Below are positions 19,402-27,222 of a DNA stretch of 64,000 nucleotides, in pieces. The translations under genes were made by a program, and so were the position numbers. This DNA comes from Syntrophus buswellii (GTDB lineage: Bacteria; Desulfobacterota; Syntrophia; Syntrophales; Syntrophaceae). The stretch spans positions 2,170,001-2,234,000 of the forward strand of contig NZ_CP175563.1 in the NCBI RefSeq assembly GCF_046097065.1, in the 5' to 3' direction. Below the pieces are notes generated by a model that was given only the letters and a program-made list of their open reading frames with translations, did not search any database and was not told the origin of the DNA. How positions within the stretch are numbered: position 1 is the first letter of the stretch; every line of letters starts with the position of its first letter.

Positions 19402-20763
19402 TTACTTTAACCGGGGGGACCAGGCCGGACTCAGGATGCGGTCGGCGCTTTCGTAAATGGTCCGCGTGTCCAGGGTGTTCACATTGAGGATGTTGATCCT
19501 GCTGCGGCCGCCGCTGCGGATCGTAAATACGAGAAAACGGCCGTCGGGAGACCAGGAAGGCGATTCATGATCGCCCGCTCCGGAGGTCAACTGCCGGACA
19601 TTGCCGCCATCCTCATCCACGGAAAAAATGTGATAGCCGCTTCCCGATCGCCCCTCGTAGGCGATTTTATCCCCCTTGGGGGACCAGGCCGGAGACGTAT
19701 TGTAACTGCCCGAATAGGTGAGCCGGCGGGCGTCTCCACCATCGGCATTCATCACGTAAATCTGCGGCGACCCGGAAAGGCTCGAGACGAAGGCGATCTT
19801 CCGTCCATCAGGCGACCAGACGGGAGACACGTCAATTCCGAAATTGCTTGTCAGACGCTGCAACTGCCCGCTGCCAATTTCCATTGCATAGATTTCCTCG
19901 TTTCCATCCTTGCTCAGGGTCAGCAGCAGACGCCGGCCATCGGGAGACCACGCACCGGGAAGGTTAAGCCCCTTGAAACCGACGATCTTTTTCAGACCGA
20001 AACCGGAAGGGGATATCACAAAGACATCGGGCTGCCCGTCGCGATACGAGGCAAAGCACAGATAACGGCCATCGGGAGACCAGCGGGGAGAAAGAATCAG
20101 AGCGGGAGAATTCATCACTCTGGTCAGTTCCTGAGCGCCGAGGACTGCCCCGAATCCCGCCGTGTAGAGGGTTGAAGATTGACCCTGGCGGGCGACAAAG
20201 GCAACCCGCGTATCAAAGAAACCTTCCGCTCCAGTCAGCAACCGGAGTACTTCCCGGGTGAAAGAAAGAACCATCTCCCCGCGGTCTTCAAATCCGCCCG
20301 AATACTGTTTCCCGAGAACCTGACGCCCCTGCACGACATCGAAGAGCCGGAATTCCGCGGAGAGCTTCCCTCCGTGATGGGCGAATCCCCCCGATATCAG
20401 GTACTCCGCGCCCAGATTGCTCCAGCCCGCAAAGTCGACTCCACCCTCCTTCGAAGCGGGCGGATTCGCCTTGAGGGAACTGCCGTGCGCATCCAAAAGT
20501 GTAAAATACCCGGTCAGGTCAAGGGACTTGTTCAGGGCCCCGGGAAACCATGAAGAGAGCTCCTCATGACCCGAATTGCCTTGCATGGGGGCAAAGTCGG
20601 CAACGGCAACGGGTATTTTCTGAAATGCCGGCGAATCGATATCAATATAGACCCTTGCCCCGGCGTCCCGCAGCACCGGCGCTCCCCCCCACAGCGCAAG
20701 GGTGCAGCATACAAGTAGAATCGCCGCCCATGGTCTTCTTTTCCGTTTATTTTCCTTCTCCAT
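19402..20763 (-). CDS. tolB: Tol-Pal system beta-propeller protein TolB
   Basis: A 453-residue periplasmic protein linking TolA to Pal. Signal peptide about 1-37, N-terminal TolB domain (from VYIDIDSPAFQKIPVAVADF), then a six-bladed beta-propeller with repeated WSPDGR-type motifs (SPRWSPDGRYL, GAWSPDGRRLL, PVWSPDGRKIAF, PAWSPKGDKIAY, PSWSPDGRFLVF, PAWSP). The frame is open upstream to 20832, but ATG 20763 is preceded by GGGAGG six bases away and begins the signal sequence. Gene order tolQRAB is as in most Proteobacteria. Confidence 0.95.
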   Translation of the reverse strand: MEKENKRKRRPWAAILLVCCTLALWGGAPVLRDAGARVYIDIDSPAFQKIPVAVADFAPMQGNSGHEELSSWFPGALNKSLDLTGYFTLLDAHGSSLKANPPASKEGGVDFAGWSNLGAEYLISGGFAHHGGKLSAEFRLFDVVQGRQVLGKQYSGGFEDRGEMVLSFTREVLRLLTGAEGFFDTRVAFVARQGQSSTLYTAGFGAVLGAQELTRVMNSPALILSPRWSPDGRYLCFASYRDGQPDVFVISPSGFGLKKIVGFKGLNLPGAWSPDGRRLLLTLSKDGNEEIYAMEIGSGQLQRLTSNFGIDVSPVWSPDGRKIAFVSSLSGSPQIYVMNADGGDARRLTYSGSYNTSPAWSPKGDKIAYEGRSGSGYHIFSVDEDGGNVRQLTSGAGDHESPSWSPDGRFLVFTIRSGGRSRINILNVNTLDTRTIYESADRILSPAWSPRLK

Positions 20764-20948
20764 GCCAGAACCTCCCGTGTACCGGCTCTCCGGCACCTTG
20801 ATCCAATTCGAGGAGATCAAAGCCCCGGACATCGGACCCGCCCTGCTCCTCTACAGACTTCCCGCACCCCTTATTCACGCCTCCGCCACGGCCCCGATTC
20901 CGGGCCGGCAGCGAAAAAGTTCGGTTCCGGCTGACCCGGGTGCTCTTC

Positions 20949-22040
20949 TTATCTGAGCTCCGATGAGTGAAAGCGGATGCCGATTTCTACGTGATCTTCA
21001 CTTCCGCCTGCCGGCAGGGGCGGGAAGGGGCTGGCTTTACGCACCGCCCTGAGGGCCGACTCGTCAAAATAGGCATTTCCTGAACGCTTTTCGAAGTTGA
21101 TCCCCTCAACCGATCCGTTGCGAAGGACCCGGACGTGGATGACGGCGACAATATTCTGTTTGGGCAGCAGCCCTGGAGACATGGTCCAGTGCTTCTTGAT
21201 TCTTGCCCAGACAGCGCGGTAGTAGGCATACATGCGGGCATTAACTTCCGCAGCGCTCCCCGCTCCGGAGAGGCTGTTTTCCGTTAAAATTCCCGAGGCG
21301 CCGTTGCCGGACGCGGCACCGGCCAGAGTCCCCGCAGCGGAGGAGGCACCTGCAACCTGCTGTTTCCGCTCGGCAAAATCCACCCGTTTGCGGATCTCAT
21401 CCATGGCCTTTCCCAGGGATGCCTCTGCCCCCCCCTTATAAGCCGGCTTCGCCCCCCGTTCCGAATCCGTCCGCCTGAGAATTTCCTCAATGGCGTCCCC
21501 CCTTGCCGGCCTGGTGGCCTTGCTCTGTGCCGGCGTTGGCGCCTTCGGGCTGGACTCCGCCCTCTTGAGAATCTTCTCAATGGCGTCCCCCCTTGCCGGC
21601 TCGGCCCCCCGGCTTTTTTCCGCCTTGGCCGCCGGCTTCGACGGAATCACCGGGGCGGACGGCTCCCGCTTGACGCTCTTCTCAACAGCTTTTTCCATGG
21701 GCCTGGCCGGGGATTTTTCCGCTTCGGCCCTCTTTATCGGCCTGGAAAAAGGCAACTCCGCCCTGCCGGCTTCCGTTCTGGGCTCCGCAGCTGGAATGTC
21801 CGCGGGCTTCGGCACAGGCTTTTCCGAGCCGCCGCCGTGACGCCCCCTTGCGCCACCATCCACGGGATTGACCAGATCTACCGTATAGTTCGGGCTCATG
21901 ATTTTTTTCGGCGGTGACGATGTCGAAAGCACAGAAGAAAGGAAAAGGGCTATAACATGCAGCAGGAGGGAGAAAACAATCATGCGCCGCAGGAAACCCC
22001 GGTTTCCCGGGGACTCCTCGAATGCGCTGTTGAAGGTCAT
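20949..22040 (-). CDS. tolA: TolA/TonB C-terminal domain protein
   Basis: A 363-residue inner-membrane protein expected to span the periplasm and couple TolQR energy to TolB/Pal. One N-terminal transmembrane helix (about 20-40), a long Ala/Lys/Glu/Pro-rich stalk, and a C-terminal TolA/TonB domain (about 265-360, with YYRAVWARIKKHWTM, NIVAVIHVRVLRNGSVEG and YFDESALRAVRKASPFPPLP). The stalk holds two or three copies of a segment like RGDAIEEILRR. Its start overlaps the tolR stop by four bases. Confidence 0.92.
   Translation of the reverse strand: MTFNSAFEESPGNRGFLRRMIVFSLLLHVIALFLSSVLSTSSPPKKIMSPNYTVDLVNPVDGGARGRHGGGSEKPVPKPADIPAAEPRTEAGRAELPFSRPIKRAEAEKSPARPMEKAVEKSVKREPSAPVIPSKPAAKAEKSRGAEPARGDAIEKILKRAESSPKAPTPAQSKATRPARGDAIEEILRRTDSERGAKPAYKGGAEASLGKAMDEIRKRVDFAERKQQVAGASSAAGTLAGAASGNGASGILTENSLSGAGSAAEVNARMYAYYRAVWARIKKHWTMSPGLLPKQNIVAVIHVRVLRNGSVEGINFEKRSGNAYFDESALRAVRKASPFPPLPAGGSEDHVEIGIRFHSSELR
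21480..21600 (-). repeat. Direct repeat in the TolA stalk
   Basis: Two nearly identical ~31-base copies (21480-21510 and 21570-21600), exactly 90 bases or 30 codons apart. They encode RGDAIEEIL and RGDAIEKIL, with a weaker third copy (LGKAMDEIRKR) further on. This is in-frame duplication within the stalk. Confidence 0.85.
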
Positions 22041-22474
22041 TTGATGTCCTCTGGCGGTTCGGTGATCATGCCCAGTTTATCGATGCCCGCCTTTCGAATT
22101 TCCGCCATCACTTCCACAACGAAACCATAGGGAACGGCCCTGTCCGCCCGCAGGTAAAGCTCCCTCTCGCTCCGGTTGGCAAAGGCTCCTTCCAGGCGTG
22201 TGCCCAGTTCGGCCAGGGGGATCTGTGCCTTGTTCACGAAAATACCCCTGGCCTTGTCGATCGTCAGGACGACTTTTTCCTCTGTGACATGCACATTTTG
22301 AGACTTCGCCCTGGGAAGGTTCACGTCGATGCCCGTCTGAAGCATCGGAGCCGTCACCATAAAGATAATCAACAGAACCAGGACGACGTCCACCAGGGGG
22401 GTGACATTGATTTCAGCCATGGGCCGCTCTTCGGTCCGCTGCCTCTTTCGCGTATAGCGCATAACCGGCTTCAC
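22037..22474 (-). CDS. tolR: TolR (ExbD/TolR family)
   Basis: A 145-residue proton-channel partner of TolQ in the inner membrane. A single transmembrane helix carries the essential aspartate (INVTPLVDVVLVLLIIFMV), followed by the periplasmic domain with LPRAKSQ and the conserved ELYLRADRAVPYGFVVEVM. Start is GTG 22474, with ATG 22462 as an alternative. Overlaps tolA by four bases and lies 12 bases after tolQ, so translation is coupled. Confidence 0.95.
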   Translation of the reverse strand: MKPVMRYTRKRQRTEERPMAEINVTPLVDVVLVLLIIFMVTAPMLQTGIDVNLPRAKSQNVHVTEEKVVLTIDKARGIFVNKAQIPLAELGTRLEGAFANRSERELYLRADRAVPYGFVVEVMAEIRKAGIDKLGMITEPPEDIK

Positions 22475-22486
22475 ACCCTTCCGTCT

Positions 22487-23239
22487 TTACGCCTTGACAT
22501 AGTAGCGTTCAATGATGTTCATCAACTCCGATGCGAAGGAATCCATTTCCAGGGACATGTTCTTGATGCGGTTCAGGTAGTAATTATAGAAGATAACGGC
22601 CGGGATTGCTGCGGCGAGACCCGCCGCCGTCGCAATGAGGGCCTCGGAAATACCCGGCGCCACGACGGCAAGAGTGGCCGAACCCCGGAATCCGATGCTG
22701 CGAAAGGTGTCCATGATTCCCCAGACGGTCCCGAACAGGCCGATAAAGGGGCTGGCGCTGCCGGTCGTTGCCAGAAAGCCCAGCGCAGCTTCCAGCTTGG
22801 TGGATTCGGCGCTGCAGGCCCGGTTCAAGGCTCGTTCGACATTGTCGAGGCCCTTCAGATCCGGACCGGAAACGAACGGGTCCTCCTGCCCCCGGGATGA
22901 CGACGTTGTCCGCGCCGCCTTGGCCATGCTGATCAGCTCCGCATATCCGGCGCGAAAGACAGCGGCAAGGGTTGATGAGGTGTATCTTTTTGCCTCCGGG
23001 AAGACATCCGCCAGGTTGCTGCTCTTCATATAGGCTTGCAGAAAAAGGCTGTTCTCGGAATTGGCCTTGCGGAGACTTCGGTATTTTGTTGCAATGACGG
23101 CCCAGGAGACGACGGAAAATACGAGCAGGATGAGCAGCACGAGCTGAACGAGGATCCCTGCGTCCATAATCATGCTCAGTACGCTGCCATGGAATTGCCC
23201 TCCCAAATTCGCGGTGTTGACCGATGCCAGTTCGTTCAC
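22487..23239 (-). CDS. tolQ: TolQ (MotA/TolQ/ExbB proton channel)
   Basis: A 250-residue inner-membrane proton-channel subunit. Three transmembrane segments: about 25-48, about 145-170 (the TTGSASPFIGLFGTVWGIM region, with the conserved GLFGTVWG) and about 185-210 (GISEALIATAAGLAAAIPAV). First gene of the tol set; starts with GTG preceded by GGGAGTG. A 230-base gap separates it from epmA, so a promoter probably lies there, but none stands out. Confidence 0.95.
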   Translation of the reverse strand: MNELASVNTANLGGQFHGSVLSMIMDAGILVQLVLLILLVFSVVSWAVIATKYRSLRKANSENSLFLQAYMKSSNLADVFPEAKRYTSSTLAAVFRAGYAELISMAKAARTTSSSRGQEDPFVSGPDLKGLDNVERALNRACSAESTKLEAALGFLATTGSASPFIGLFGTVWGIMDTFRSIGFRGSATLAVVAPGISEALIATAAGLAAAIPAVIFYNYYLNRIKNMSLEMDSFASELMNIIERYYVKA

Positions 23240-23473
23240 ATTTCACTCCCTGATCACTTCTGGATTAACCTGCAGGTTTTCTTCTAATGAAAAAAAGAGC
23301 CCTTGTCAATAAACCTCTTCCCCAAGATCCGCTATCGTCCGGATTCCGATTAAAGATGGAAAACAGGGCAAAAAGGCCGGGAGGTTCCGAACAGCGCAGG
23401 CTGAAGGCCGAAAAGGCCGTTGAAAAGGCTCCCACCCAGGCATGGAATCCGGGATTCGATTCCTTATCCGCCT

Positions 23474-24472
23474 TTACAGTGTTTCCGGGGGAAAAGCGAC
23501 GACGTCATCCACAGAGGCCTGGTTCGTCAGTAACATCACCAGACGATCCACGCCCAGGGCGATACCCGCCGAAGGGGGCATTGCAGAGAGGGCCTCGATA
23601 AAGCGTCCGGGCCAGGGATAGGGCCTCTTGCCGGAAGCGATCTGTTGCTGCTGTGCTTCTTCGAATCGCAGGGCCTGTTCACGGGGATCGATGAGTTCGG
23701 AAAAGGCATTGGCGAGTTCGATTCCCCCAAGGTACAACTCAAACCGTTCGGCGAGGCGGGGATCGGCCTCCTTGGTCCGGGCCAGGGAGGCCAGCTCAGC
23801 AGGGTAGTCGTACAGGAAGGTGGGGCGCTCCGTCCCCAGGTTCGGTTCGATGCGGCTCACAAGGACCTCGTCGAAACAGTCCTCCGCCAGGGCCTCCCGA
23901 ACGGACAATCCCCCATACATCCGGAAGGCGTCCTCAACGGAAAGCCTCTCCCAGGGAGGAGAGAGGCGTATGGAGCGGCCCTGGTAGGCAAATTCCTCTT
24001 TCCCGTAGAGCGTTCCGCTCAGGAAACGAAGCAGCGCTTCGCACTCGTCCATGAGAAAGAGGTAATCCCTCTCCACCGCATACCACTCGAGCATCGTGAA
24101 TTCCGGCAGATGGCGGCTTCCCCGCTCCGCCTCCCGGAAGCAGCGGCAGACCTGGAAAAGCCTTGGATATCCGGCGGCAAGAAGGCGCTTCATGCAGAGT
24201 TCCGGTGAGGTCTGCAGGTACCGGTCGCCGCAGGCGACGGCATCGATATGTGGTTCGGGTGCCGGCGCCGGGATCAGGACAGGCGTTTCCACCTCCAGAT
24301 AGTGGCGCTCCCGGAAAAACAGGCGGATGAAATGGAGGAGTTCCCCCCGGATCCTCAAGATGTCCCGCTTCCCGGCCAGCTTCCAGGTTTCGGAAGGGTG
24401 CGGGTCCATCCCGCAATCTGAAAAATTTTTTTTAAAGCGCCCCACGGTGCCCGTGCCGGGATGTTCAGTCAT
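23474..24472 (-). CDS. epmA: EF-P lysylation protein EpmA (GenX/PoxA)
   Basis: A 332-residue lysyl-tRNA-synthetase-like enzyme, lacking the anticodon-binding domain, that attaches (R)-beta-lysine to elongation factor P. Class II motifs are clear: motif 1 region FFRERHYLEVETPVL, motif 2 CFREAERGSRHLPEFTMLEWY, and motif 3 GIALGVDRLVMLL, with GGIELANAFSEL. It lies 9 bases downstream of efp, and the aminomutase gene is on the other side of efp, so enzyme, target and substrate supplier are together. An internal start at 24409 (MDPHPSETWK) is possible. Confidence 0.95.
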   Translation of the reverse strand: MTEHPGTGTVGRFKKNFSDCGMDPHPSETWKLAGKRDILRIRGELLHFIRLFFRERHYLEVETPVLIPAPAPEPHIDAVACGDRYLQTSPELCMKRLLAAGYPRLFQVCRCFREAERGSRHLPEFTMLEWYAVERDYLFLMDECEALLRFLSGTLYGKEEFAYQGRSIRLSPPWERLSVEDAFRMYGGLSVREALAEDCFDEVLVSRIEPNLGTERPTFLYDYPAELASLARTKEADPRLAERFELYLGGIELANAFSELIDPREQALRFEEAQQQQIASGKRPYPWPGRFIEALSAMPPSAGIALGVDRLVMLLTNQASVDDVVAFPPETL

Positions 24473-24481
24473 TTCCGGCCA

Positions 24482-25045
24482 TCATCCCTTGACCCGGGTC
24501 AGGTATTCGCCTGTGCGGGTGTCCACGCGGATCTTCTCGCCTTCCTCAACGAAGGGCGGAACCTGGATCTGATAACCTGTCTGAAGGATCACCGGTTTGC
24601 TGTTGCCGGAAACGGAATCCCCCTTCGCCCAGGGATCGGCACGGGTGACGGTCAGGTCGACGAAATTGGGCAGGCTGATTCCCAGGGGTTTGTCTTCGAA
24701 CAGGAGGATCTCCACTTCAAGATTGTCGATCAGAAAATGGGCGGCGTCGCCCACCTGATCGGCGGAAAGGGCGATCTGCTCGTAGGAGGCGTTGTCCATG
24801 AAATGATACTGCCCCCCCTCCTCGTAAAGGTACTGCATTTTCTTCTCCTGGAGATCCGCCGGCTCGAAGACGTCCACCGAACGGAAGGTCCGCTCAAACT
24901 GATTTCCCGTGATCATGTTTTTCAGTTTGCAGCGGTAAAGGGCCTGCCCTTTGCCGGGCTTGACAAAATTGAATTCCGTAACGATGTATGGATCTCCTTC
25001 AAGCTTGATCCTTAAATTTTTTCTCAAATCACTGGCGCTGTACAT
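24482..25045 (-). CDS. efp: Elongation factor P
   Basis: A 187-residue translation factor that relieves ribosome stalling at polyproline. Three beta-barrel domains are evident. The loop FVKPGKGQA places the modifiable lysine at Lys32 (equivalent to E. coli Lys34), and the C-terminus ends GEYLTRVKG. The presence of a KPGKGQ loop and of epmA next door indicates beta-lysylation rather than rhamnosylation or 5-aminopentanol modification. AAGGAGTG precedes the ATG. Confidence 0.98.
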   Translation of the reverse strand: MYSASDLRKNLRIKLEGDPYIVTEFNFVKPGKGQALYRCKLKNMITGNQFERTFRSVDVFEPADLQEKKMQYLYEEGGQYHFMDNASYEQIALSADQVGDAAHFLIDNLEVEILLFEDKPLGISLPNFVDLTVTRADPWAKGDSVSGNSKPVILQTGYQIQVPPFVEEGEKIRVDTRTGEYLTRVKG

Positions 25046-25191
25046 CGGATGACACTCCTTTTTATTTTTTCGGCTTTTAAAGACTCCCCTCCGTCCCGGA
25101 GAGCCGGTCCTCTCCTCCTCTGGGCTTCAGGGGTGACGTTTCTTAATGCATTTTCAGCGACTTGTCAAAAAAAGATTCTTTCCCGGGACAT

Positions 25192-26286
25192 TCAGGGCAA
25201 AAAGGAATCGTTCAGCAGGGAGAAGGTCTGGAGAGGCATTTTACCCTTGCCGCCCGGCACATCCATCACATAGCGGGGCACGCAGAGCCCGGAAGTCGAA
25301 CGGGAGATCCGCTCCATCATCTCCATCCCCTTCCAGAGGTCCACTCGGAAATGATCCGCCCCCCGGACGGGGTCGCAGGCGAACAGGTAGTAGGGCCGTA
25401 CGGAAATCCGCTGCAGCCCGTAGAGAAGCTCGCGCATCGTTTCGCAGGTGTCGTTGACGCCCCGCAGCAGAACCGACTGGTTGGACAGGGGAATCCCGGC
25501 ATCGACAAGACGCCGGCAGGCCAGGGCGGCTTCCTTCGTAAGCTCCCGCGGAGAGTTGAACTGGGTATTGAACCACAGCGGACGGTGCTTTCTGAGCATC
25601 CGCACGAGTGACGGCGTAATCCGCATGGGAAGAACCACAGGCACCCGGCTTCCGAGCCTCAGGACCTCAACATGGGGAATGGCGCGCAGCGCCCCGAGGA
25701 ACGAGTCCAGAACAGCCTCCGGCAGGGTCAGCGGATCGCCTCCCGAGACGATGACTTCGCGGATCCCCGGCGTCGCGGCGACATAATCGATCATGGCGCC
25801 AAGCCGGGCTTTCTCCGCCCTTCCCGCCTTCCAGAAGCGCTTGCGGTTGCAGTGGCGGCAGTACATCATGCAGGAGTGGGTCACCATGGCCAGGCAGCGA
25901 TCGGCGTAACGGTGAATCAAACCCGGCAGAGGCATATCCCTGCCTTCCTCCAGGGGATCTTCCACTCCCCCCAGGGAAAAGGTGAGCTCGCGGGGGTCGG
26001 GGATGCACTGAAGGCGGATGGGGTCTCCGGCATCCCGGGGCTTCATCAGGGAGAAGTAATACGGGGTGACGGCGAAGGGATAGGTCCGGATTACGGTGCG
26101 CCTCAGCCTGGAAATCTCCGGCGCATCCTTCAATAATTCATCGAGGAGTTTCTCCGTCCGTACCCGGTTTCGTACCTGCCACCGCCAATCCTGCCAGTCC
26201 GCTTCATCCACGTCCTGCCAGGGGCCGCGATTGCTTTTTTCATCCGTGGTTGCGATTTTTCTTTCCCCCTTTATCCCCAACTCCAT
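25192..26286 (-). CDS. Lysine 2,3-aminomutase-family radical SAM enzyme (KamA type)
   Basis: A radical SAM, PLP-dependent aminomutase of about 364 residues, expected to make beta-lysine from lysine. The cluster motif CMMYCRHC followed by NRKRFW is of the KamA type (CSMYCRHCTRRR) rather than the EpmB type (CAVNCRYCFRRHF). Other family segments are VIVSGGDPLTLP, VLRLGSRVPVVLP, NTQFNSPRELT, GIPLSNQSVLLRGVND, RPYYLFACD and the C-terminal VPRYVMDVPGGKGKMPL. Being next to efp and epmA it probably supplies beta-lysine for EF-P, filling the EpmB role. Start uncertain: ATG 26286 or TTG 26310. Confidence 0.88.
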   Translation of the reverse strand: MELGIKGERKIATTDEKSNRGPWQDVDEADWQDWRWQVRNRVRTEKLLDELLKDAPEISRLRRTVIRTYPFAVTPYYFSLMKPRDAGDPIRLQCIPDPRELTFSLGGVEDPLEEGRDMPLPGLIHRYADRCLAMVTHSCMMYCRHCNRKRFWKAGRAEKARLGAMIDYVAATPGIREVIVSGGDPLTLPEAVLDSFLGALRAIPHVEVLRLGSRVPVVLPMRITPSLVRMLRKHRPLWFNTQFNSPRELTKEAALACRRLVDAGIPLSNQSVLLRGVNDTCETMRELLYGLQRISVRPYYLFACDPVRGADHFRVDLWKGMEMMERISRSTSGLCVPRYVMDVPGGKGKMPLQTFSLLNDSFLP

Positions 26287-26397
26287 ATCAGAGATGGCGT
26301 AACGGGGCAAGAGTCGTGGACAGAGGCGCAGGCCGCCTTGCGTCGAGGGGCCGGCAAGGCCTTCCGCGCAGCATCCGTTTTGACAGCGGATCGCGAT

Positions 26398-27222
26398 TCA
26401 GGCGGCGCCATGCCACTTCTGCAGAAGGTTCTCCATGTCTCCGGGGGTCACGCTCTTCCGGAAAAGTCGTCCGGCCGTCTCCCGGGGGGACCGGCTCTCA
26501 TCTTTCAGGAATACCCCGACGGGAATCCGGTCGCCCTGGATTTCAGCGATCTCCAGTGCCTCCCGGCGGTCTTTTCCGGAGGCGTCCAGCCGGTAAACCC
26601 GCTGCCGATAGTAGGCGTAGGTGTTGACCTTGTTGAAGGAAACACAGGGCTGAAGAATATCCACGACTGCCGTTCCGCGAAACTGGATGGCTTCCTTCAG
26701 AAGGCCCTTGAGGTGCTCCTTCTCCCCGGCAAATCCCCTGGCCACAAAGGGAGCCCCAAGCACGATGGCCAGGGCCAGCGGATTGAGGGGTTCGTTCTCA
26801 TTGCCCCGTGGATCGAACATGTTCATCCGCCCGAGGTCGGTTGTGGGAGAGCTCTGCCCCTTGGTCAGTCCGTAGACCTGATTGTTGCAGGTCAGCACGG
26901 TGAGGTCCAGATTCCTGCGGAGGGAATGGAGGAAATGGTTTCCCCCTTCCCCGTAATTGCAGCCGTCGCCGGAAACAACGATGACCGTCAGTTCCGGCCT
27001 TGCCAGCTTGACGCCCACCGCAACGGGCAAAGCGCGGCCATGGAGCCCATTGAAATAATTTCCAGCCAGATACTGGGGCATCTTGGCCGCCTGGCCGATC
27101 CCCGAAGTCAGGACGATCTCCCGCGGCGGAATGGCCAGCTCGGCCAGGGCCCCTTCCAGGGCGTCGCGAATGGCAAAATTTCCACAGCCTGGGCACCAGG
27201 CTATTTCACCGTGGTCGTTCAT
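26398..27222 (-). CDS. korB: 2-oxoacid:ferredoxin oxidoreductase, beta subunit
   Basis: A 274-residue thiamine-diphosphate subunit that, with KorA, oxidatively decarboxylates a 2-oxoacid (2-oxoglutarate or a branched-chain acid) and reduces ferredoxin. Motifs: WCPGCGNF near the N-terminus, TSGIGQAAKMPQYL, the ThDP-binding VVSGDGCNYGEGGNH with N.QVYGLTKGQ.SPT, and VDILQPCVSFNKVN. Its ATG overlaps the korA stop by four bases with a GGAGGTG site inside korA. No separate ferredoxin subunit gene is adjacent. Exact substrate cannot be read from sequence. Confidence 0.94.
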   Translation of the reverse strand: MNDHGEIAWCPGCGNFAIRDALEGALAELAIPPREIVLTSGIGQAAKMPQYLAGNYFNGLHGRALPVAVGVKLARPELTVIVVSGDGCNYGEGGNHFLHSLRRNLDLTVLTCNNQVYGLTKGQSSPTTDLGRMNMFDPRGNENEPLNPLALAIVLGAPFVARGFAGEKEHLKGLLKEAIQFRGTAVVDILQPCVSFNKVNTYAYYRQRVYRLDASGKDRREALEIAEIQGDRIPVGVFLKDESRSPRETAGRLFRKSVTPGDMENLLQKWHGAA

